A DNA stretch of 64,000 bases. It comes from Nymphaea colorata. Lineage: Eukaryota; Streptophyta; Magnoliopsida; Nymphaeales; Nymphaeaceae. Positions 60,901 through 64,000 of the stretch are shown here, one piece after another (position 1 is the first letter of the stretch; each line of letters begins with the position of its first letter). The translations under genes were made by a program, and so were the position numbers. Where the stretch lies: positions 8,120,505-8,184,504 of the forward strand of contig NC_045140.1 of the NCBI RefSeq assembly GCF_008831285.2, in the 5' to 3' direction. The notes beneath the pieces are model-generated. The model worked only from the letters and a program-made list of their open reading frames with translations. It was not told the DNA's origin and did not search any database.

Positions 60901-61634
60901 AACCGTATAAAATAAGCTATTTTAAGGGGTACAAATGTGAAGAGGGAATATCATTTGTGTTTTGCATATGTTGTTTCATTTGTCATTGCCATCAGCTAAA
61001 CAACTTTTGTAATACCTAATTTTAATTTTCCTTTTCTTTGATAGTCTAGAACAAAGAAAGGTTCCCTTGTGACAGTTCAGTATTTATGTATTTTCTTCTT
61101 AGCCGTCTTCTTTAGATTGACATGAAGATACTTCTATCTATTTCCGTTAAGTTTTCGTCGTGTTTAAAAGGGAGTTTATTTGTCTGATTCAAAAAGATCA
61201 GCTTAATGCTGCTTCTTTCAATCCCCAGCAATGTTCGATGTATTCCAGGTTTTATTCTTGTTCCTTAGCAATTGAAAAAGTGGCCGACCATGTCAAGTGA
61301 GGGCAGGTACCAAAGTTTGTCTCACTGAATTTTTATACTTGGTGCTTGGGCCTTCCTTTGTCTTGTCTTCTGTGTATTTATATGCGAGTGCGCAAGATCT
61401 GGAAAATTGTCTTTTTGTCATATTTAAGTTCCTGATTCTTTTCATCTTGGATCTTGTTTTGCAGGTGGAAGTTTGACAGTTCAGTTGTTTGGATCTTCCC
61501 CTGAAAAGCCTATGAAAAAGGAAGAGAATAGCAACCACCTTGAGGACTCGAGTATTATAGACGGAGGTGCAAAGTTCGCTAGCTCAAAAATCATAGTTAA
61601 CTCAAGAAAAAATACTACCAAATTAAAGGAGTAA
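45445..61634 (+). CDS. EamA/DMT-family membrane transporter, seven exons (At3g02690-like)
   Basis: Spliced from 45445-45955, 48162-48403, 48541-48663, 48785-48901, 49050-49226, 49316-49457 and 61465-61634: 1482 nt, 493 residues. All introns are GT..AG and phases join exactly. Residues 1 to about 110 are Ser/Arg-rich and look like a plastid transit peptide. Two EamA repeats follow. The first (about 160-292) has IPVVKEVEAVMDP, ELGFWISLGYLTQAVGLLTS, DAGRASFI and SSGSPPT. The second (about 293-445) has DVSATETAIIYGLEPLWGA and LQERWGATGWFGAMLILGG. About ten membrane segments are expected. The pattern is that of the Arabidopsis At3g02690 (WAT1-related, chloroplast) family. Its substrate is not established. 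A start at Met 45487 (479 residues) is equally possible. Confidence 0.88.
45956..48161 (+). other. Intron 1 of the EamA transporter (2206 bp)
   Basis: GTACTC..TTTTCCAG. T-rich through most of its length. The middle (about 46520-46960) has higher GC and a minus-strand, protein-like reading (KIYVICHKDDARDTVLVGKE) broken by a stop, which I cannot assign; it may be a retrocopy or transposon relic. Confidence 0.8.
48162..49457 (+). CDS. Exons 2-6 of the EamA transporter
   Basis: Five short exons (242, 123, 117, 177 and 142 nt) separated by introns of 80-150 bp. Splice sites: TTTTCCAG|CAAG, TTCACA|GTAATT; TTGCTAG|GTGG, CCCACT|GTAAGT; TTTCCAG|ATTG, TACGAA|GTAAGT; TCTCCAG|GTTT, GCAGAG|GTTTGC; TTAGCAG|ATGAC, ATACTAG|GTAAGA. 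Together they cover the core of both EamA repeats. No stop or frameshift is seen, so the gene looks under selection. Confidence 0.88.
49815..50035 (-). repeat. LTR (3' LTR of the minus-strand Copia)
   Basis: 221 bp, TGTTG..CAACA, sharing AGAAGGGAGAAGAGAAGAGG and the AACACCACCTAACATAA end with its partner at 53844, though with insertions and many substitutions, indicating age. Confidence 0.9.
50036..53843 (-). pseudogene. Copia gag-protease-integrase, broken, RT truncated
   Basis: Minus strand, in order. The gag helix region (52531-52746, IAPTLAYYMTAKHMWTFLRQ) comes first. A zinc-knuckle region (about 52140-52230) has CTYYGKLGHLEDRCW, with its second Cys as Tyr. The protease MIVDYGASKYFC (51873-51601) has the active DSG changed to DYG. 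The integrase core has TQFGSIVKNICTDNALEF (51226-51008). A pre-RT linker lies at 50190-50612, with PIALHKGKRSCTLHPI. The start of RT (KWVSTIKYLSNG, KKRYKARLV) runs straight into the purine tract. Stops separate most pieces. Confidence 0.85.
53844..54047 (-). repeat. LTR (5' LTR of the minus-strand Copia)
   Basis: 204 bp partner of 49815-50035; the tRNA-Met primer site (inverted GGCTCTGGTACCA, 53831-53843) abuts it, which fixes the orientation as minus. Confidence 0.9.
54053..54675. other. Intronic sequence between the two Copia elements
   Basis: AT-rich, no frame of note; ordinary intron sequence as far as can be seen. Confidence 0.4.
54676..54931 (+). repeat. 5' LTR of the young Copia
   Basis: TGTTGAAGTATG..GTGTTTCTACA, 256 bp. 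A possible TATTTAAG promoter box lies near 54753. It is followed immediately by the tRNA-Met primer site. Confidence 0.95.
54932..54945 (+). other. Primer-binding site (initiator tRNA-Met) of the young Copia
   Basis: TGGTATCAGAGCCG directly after the LTR end, the standard plant Copia primer site. Confidence 0.95.
55000..55160. repeat. Imperfect (GCC)n tract in the Copia leader
   Basis: Runs of GCCGCCGCTGCC and relatives. It reads as poly-Ala on either strand in some frames, or Pro/Arg-rich in others. It sits where gag would begin and is the most GC-rich part of the whole window. Confidence 0.9.
55937..59311 (+). CDS. Copia Pol polyprotein: protease, integrase, RT, RNase H (intact)
   Basis: 1124 residues from ATG 55937 (the frame is open from about 55688 but has no earlier ATG). 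Aspartic protease WIIDSGATHHM (Asp 21). GAG-pre-integrase with HERLGH and CDVCHLAKH. Integrase D-D-E: HSDVWG (Asp 217), RSDNAREY (Asp 280), NGVAERKN (Glu 316). Reverse transcriptase from WTYAMQEEMEAL, with QLDVKNAFLNGDLEEEVYM and YVDDMIVTGDD (801-804). RNase H with GYSDADWAG (Asp 967) and SSAEAEYRAVA, then NKSAINLANNPVLHDRTKHV. No stop or frameshift; all key residues are present. The stop TGA lies in the first bases of the 3' LTR. There is a tandem 12-residue duplication (57368-57439). Gag would have to come from another element. Confidence 0.95.
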   Translation: MAASSSIDVMADCRMGEWIIDSGATHHMTGDPKVFHGYKLSSGKDRVSLADGSSISVAGKGSLPLLNKFLVHNALHVPHIPLNLLSVSKITKELNCELIFFADRCVMQDLVAGKKIGIGLASDGLYRLPMRAAQALMTAVSQATKNREDSLQLLLRWHERLGHLPFGLLRQLFPDICSRLDMTMVSCDVCHLAKHVRASYPLSSHRSNEVFAMIHSDVWGPAGIPSCHGFQYFITFIDDYSRNTIVYLLKDRSEVPTVIETFIAYVETQYGASVKTFRSDNAREYMCQSVDSFFRKKGIVHETSCSYTPPQNGVAERKNRQLLNMTRALLFQRHVPKKYWGDAVLTSAYLINRLPSRVLNGKTPHSLLPGTREPFSLPLRVFGCVCFIHNHSPHIKKFDPRSIKGIFLGYSPTQKGYKCRDPSTGRAYVTKDVTFLEHVSYFGENPLQGEYSMSREEYSPSQEIQFTDFLDYRRDSVGPSSEVHEQEKNGPSSEVHEQEKNGECSTEAEEKCNRLFGQVYSRRRVCTDEMTGGENSTPNPISPSLDDPSRAQKQPVEEEIQTVAASEELPIALRKGVRSCTQHPIGNFVSYSRLSKDYKCFVSSLSLTMILRNVAEAQSDPKWTYAMQEEMEALRRNMTWEVVKIPEAAHLVGSKWVYTIKYKPDGSVERYKARLVAKGFSQKYGIDYLETFAPVAKMKTVRVIISLAVMKEWKMYQLDVKNAFLNGDLEEEVYMCMPPGYEEPGKCCKLRKALYGLKQSPRAWFERLRLVMRQCGYHQGNGDHTLFVKRNKQKVTILLVYVDDMIVTGDDEDEIMKLKKLLAIEFDLKDLGKLKYFLGIEIARSGTSLVLNQRKYTLDLLKETGKLGCRPASTPLDAGHKLSLRDGEPLCEEAKRRYQCLVGKLIYLTLTRPDITFAVNVMSQFMHAPTDAHLKAVDRILCYLKRNPGKGLLYVKQDTLGIEGYSDADWAGCIDTRRSTSGYCIYLGGNLIVWRSKRQDVCSRSSAEAEYRAVAMGVSELLWLKVLLTDIGIKVEEPMKMYCDNKSAINLANNPVLHDRTKHVEIDRHFIRERIDAKELILPYMRSEDQTADVLTKALSSTSFERNVSKLGMFDMYAQLEGEC
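59306..59561 (+). repeat. 3' LTR of the young Copia
   Basis: 256 bp, one substitution from the 5' LTR. Its first six bases TGTTGA supply the pol stop codon. Confidence 0.95.
59740..60600 (-). pseudogene. Worn retroelement-like patch in intron 6
   Basis: Minus-strand frames (60212-60451, 60097-60327, 59735-60037) are charged and Lys/Glu-rich. They include LEGHIKRKGC next to a His-rich stretch that could be a ruined zinc knuckle, followed by an acidic helix (EGEERESAAEERKKRDGWG). This recalls the end of a Gypsy-type gag, but no protease or polymerase motif follows. Low certainty. Confidence 0.3.
60601..61464. other. 3' part of intron 6, no further feature
   Basis: T-rich towards the acceptor. 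A pyrimidine-rich stretch and CTTGTTTTGCAG mark the splice site at 61464. Confidence 0.5.
61465..61634 (+). CDS. Exon 7 (last exon) of the EamA transporter
   Basis: Begins after TTTTGCAG. The G left by exon 6 plus GT restores Gly, giving LILGGSLTVQLFGSSPEKPM, the expected family sequence, and then a Lys/Asn/Ser-rich hydrophilic tail to TAA at 61632-61634 (56 codons). Clean phase and family match across 12 kb are strong evidence that the exon belongs to the gene. Confidence 0.88.
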
Positions 61635-62880
61635 ATGTTACCTCTTGTTGTATAGTCGGCTGAGTTCCTGTAGGTAAAGGGATTTTTTGTGGTACCTAAA
61701 AAAAAATCCAAGTACGGAAATCTTGTCTTTTCCCGTCGACTACAGTGTAAGGTCTATGTGCCCACACGTTTTTACTGAACACGATTAGGGTTTTATTCAT
61801 GCCTTTTTTGTTTTCAAAAATACATGGAGAATCTTCTTGGGTAGAAAGATGTATGTGTATACCTGAATTCATGGTATTATTCCATTTGTATCATTATTGT
61901 GAAGAACAGCCCTGTGGCTTGATTTGCTGTCAAATTGGGATTGTCTTTTCCTAGAGAGGGACTTCCATTTGTATCAAGAGTAAGAGGGAAAGAGGTGCTC
62001 CTTGGACCTTGAGAGCCAGGTTTGACAGTTTCTCCATCCCAACCTTCTCAGCTGGAACCCGAGTCTCCTAAAAAAATTTCAAGTCAAAACTGTTTTCTAT
62101 TATTCTGCCGAAAATTACCCATAAGAACCGTTGTAGCGGATCGGCAAATATGGGGCTAATTAAAGTCATTTCCAAAAAAATAACAAATGCCCTATAGCAC
62201 TGATGATGTGCTGATGCATATCAGCTAATTTCATTGTTCCATACACGTTACCGTTACAAGCAACCTTCATATCAACAAAATAACAAAAGGTATTCTCTTA
62301 AACAATTTTTTAGAACACAAATGTTTGGTAATAATAAAAAGCATTCTTTATATTGTTAAACATACCTACTTTTTGTAGTTAATTAAAAGTTTTATAAAAT
62401 CATTTTATTGTGAGCTGCTAAATGACAAATTGTTGTTTGATGACACGTTAGCAAATTTAGGTTTGCACGGTTAAATATGTCACAATATTGTACTGACAGT
62501 AAAGCAGCTAACACAAACTAATGAACTGTTAATATTTGTTGTTTAACGACTTATTTATAATTTTATATAGTAGAAGCATGCTGAATCTGCAAAATCTATA
62601 TTTTGTCATTGCTGATGAGGACATTTTTTGGTGTAGGACAAGTCTTGTTATGGAAATAATTGTGTATTCTTTGTCCAAAATGCAGACAGTTGGGTTGATG
62701 GCCAAGCCTTTGAAAGGTTTTGTCATATAAAATAGTTTTGTTACTTAAAATTGAAATGCATATTGAATTTGCTGTTCTTTTTATGGTAACATCTTCCATG
62801 ATACGGATGTTTAAGCACGAGAAACTTGGGATTATTTATTAGTAGGAGAAATGCAAAATATCTAAGCAACTTCTTTACAT
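61635..62880. other. 3' UTR and downstream flank of the EamA gene
   Basis: The 3' UTR starts here; no clear polyadenylation signal can be chosen. From about 62100 the sequence is AT-rich with no feature. Overlapping short frames at 62529-62799 on both strands look random. Confidence 0.4.
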
Positions 62881-62896
62881 ATCTAACTGACTTGTT

Positions 62897-62901
<5 letters not shown>

Positions 62902-62949
<48 letters not shown>
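62902..62949 (+). repeat. (CT)24 microsatellite
   Basis: Uninterrupted 48-bp CT run following TTGTTGCAGGT. Confidence 0.97.
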
Positions 62950-62952
<3 letters not shown>

Positions 62953-63059
62953 CTTTTTGCAGATTTGCAACTTTTTGTGGGTTCTTATGCTTGTTGGTAA
63001 TCTTCATGTTCATTGTATCGCTGGTCGTGCTTTGGTAGATGGTTTATTATTTATCCCTG

Positions 63060-63325
63060 CGTTTAAGAAACTATATCAAAAGATTATGGAAATTTGAAAA
63101 TATGTTTCCTTATTATCAAACTAAGAAATAATTTCTTGAAAATTAAGGAATATATTTCTTTATCATCAAACACATAAATATATTTCTAGAAATATATTTC
63201 TCAGTCATCACACATACATCAAAATGAGAATCGGAAAGATTTTTTTCATTCCTTTATTTCAGAAAATATATTTCTAGAAATATATTTCCAATTCCAAAAT
63301 TCCTGACCATCAAACACTACCTGAG
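63060..63325. repeat. MITE-like block with two identical 24-bp palindromes
   Basis: Perfect palindromes built of AAATATATTTCT and its complement occur at 63176-63199 and 63264-63287. Around them TATCATCAAACACA-type words recur in direct and near-inverted form (63157, 63200, 63305). This suggests a degraded foldback element, but no target duplication could be fixed. Confidence 0.5.
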
Positions 63326-64000
63326 GGTATCTTGGCTATTTTAAATCAATGGTGAAGCTAAAAAATTTTGGCAAAGGGGCACTTATTGATCTTTAGCTTA
63401 CTGGATCTGGATTTGGTTCCCCTATTTCTAGCGTGTGCAAGCGTAGTGTTTCTCAACTGAACAAATGCAAAGTTTGCTAGTGCTTGCTCCAGCATCTGTT
63501 TAAAGAGCTTGCTAGTGCTTGCTGTCCTAGAGCGTTCCAAGCAATCAAATCTGTAAGTTAACATATTTTGCGTTCATGTCAAGGAAGCAGTGGCCGAAAT
63601 CACATCAAAATTGATTATGAAGCAATCTATAGATTTTCCCTGGTGAAGGAGACATTTCAACCAAGTGCACCGCCTCCACAACCATTTCAGATAAGTCAAA
63701 TGGTAACTGAAAGCAAAGAGCATTAAAAGCTTATTATTAACCCAAAAAAAATTATGGATTCCACGTCTCAAGCCACCAACTAAAAATCACAAAGAGAAGG
63801 CTACATTAAGAAGATTTGTCAAGGAAAAGACAACATGGACTAGTAGACTAGCTAGCCAAGCGTACAGGAAATACATCCCACAGTTAAACGTAACAGGTGT
63901 ACATAACATTAATATTTAACAAAAACAACATGACGCTCTGATGGATTCTGCTCCCACCACATCGTCAGTTATGTGTGTCACCTTGAAGAATGTTTAACCT
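63326..64000. other. No recognisable gene to the window end
   Basis: A short direct repeat GCTAGTGCTTGCT occurs at about 63476 and 63510. Minus-strand frames of 65-68 codons at 63358-63771 are open but not recognised; they could be an exon of a gene beyond the window. Confidence 0.3.

Larger units (their letters stand above)
49458..61464 (+). other. Intron 6 of the EamA transporter (12,007 bp, retrotransposon-filled)
   Basis: Strong donor AG|GTAAGATAT and acceptor TTGTTTTGCAG. It holds an inverted Copia deletion derivative (49815-54047), a young Copia (54676-59561) and a worn retroelement patch (about 59740-60600). Removing it joins LILG to GSLTVQLFGSS as in relatives. Without splicing, exon 6 would read on to a stop at 49519. 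Confidence 0.85.

Overview
This window is nuclear DNA of a flowering plant. The signs are a multi-exon gene with canonical GT..AG introns, Ty1/Copia LTR retrotransposons primed by initiator tRNA-Met, hAT transposons, LINE remnants, and a relic of an endogenous plant pararetrovirus. No bacterial or organellar gene order is seen. The species cannot be read from the sequence; AT-rich DNA, a very long intron and dense nested insertions suggest a medium to large plant genome.

Layout. 1-5.9 kb: two copies of one hAT transposon family lie tail to tail, forming a large imperfect palindrome, and the minus-strand copy carries a broken BED-finger transposase. 6.7-7.5 kb: LINE remnant. 8.45-8.73 kb: broken phosphoglycerate kinase exon. 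10.65-13.7 kb: AT-rich endogenous caulimovirid relic on the minus strand (coiled coil, coat-like zinc knuckle, possible movement protein). 17.1-17.3 kb: second LINE remnant. 18.2-29.1 kb: decayed Tnt1-like Copia element with long direct-repeat LTRs. A separate 3.5 kb LTR-like unit (22284-25816, target duplication CTAGA) splits its reverse transcriptase. 32.0-39.4 kb: second member of that giant-LTR family, with two partial LTR copies. 39.5-41.7 kb: two non-autonomous hAT elements, the first with a perfect 8-bp target duplication and the second with a degenerate one. 42.5-44.9 kb: tandem and inverted minisatellites.

45.4-61.6 kb holds the one gene that looks alive. It is a seven-exon EamA/DMT-family transporter with a probable plastid transit peptide, of the Arabidopsis At3g02690 type. 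Exons 1-6 lie at 45445-49457. The last exon lies 12 kb downstream at 61465-61634 and joins in phase. Intron 6 holds two Copia elements in opposite orientation: an old plus-to-minus inverted, internally deleted copy (49815-54047, TSD TTAAG) and a very young copy (54676-59561, TSD GAAGC, LTRs differing at one base). The young copy has an open pol frame but no recognisable gag.

The rest (61.6-64 kb) is non-coding sequence with a (CT)24 tract and a pair of identical 24-bp palindromes. Most of the window is a transposon graveyard around one expressed-looking host gene. The most noteworthy objects are that gene's retrotransposon-filled intron, the gag-less young Copia, and the giant-LTR family.
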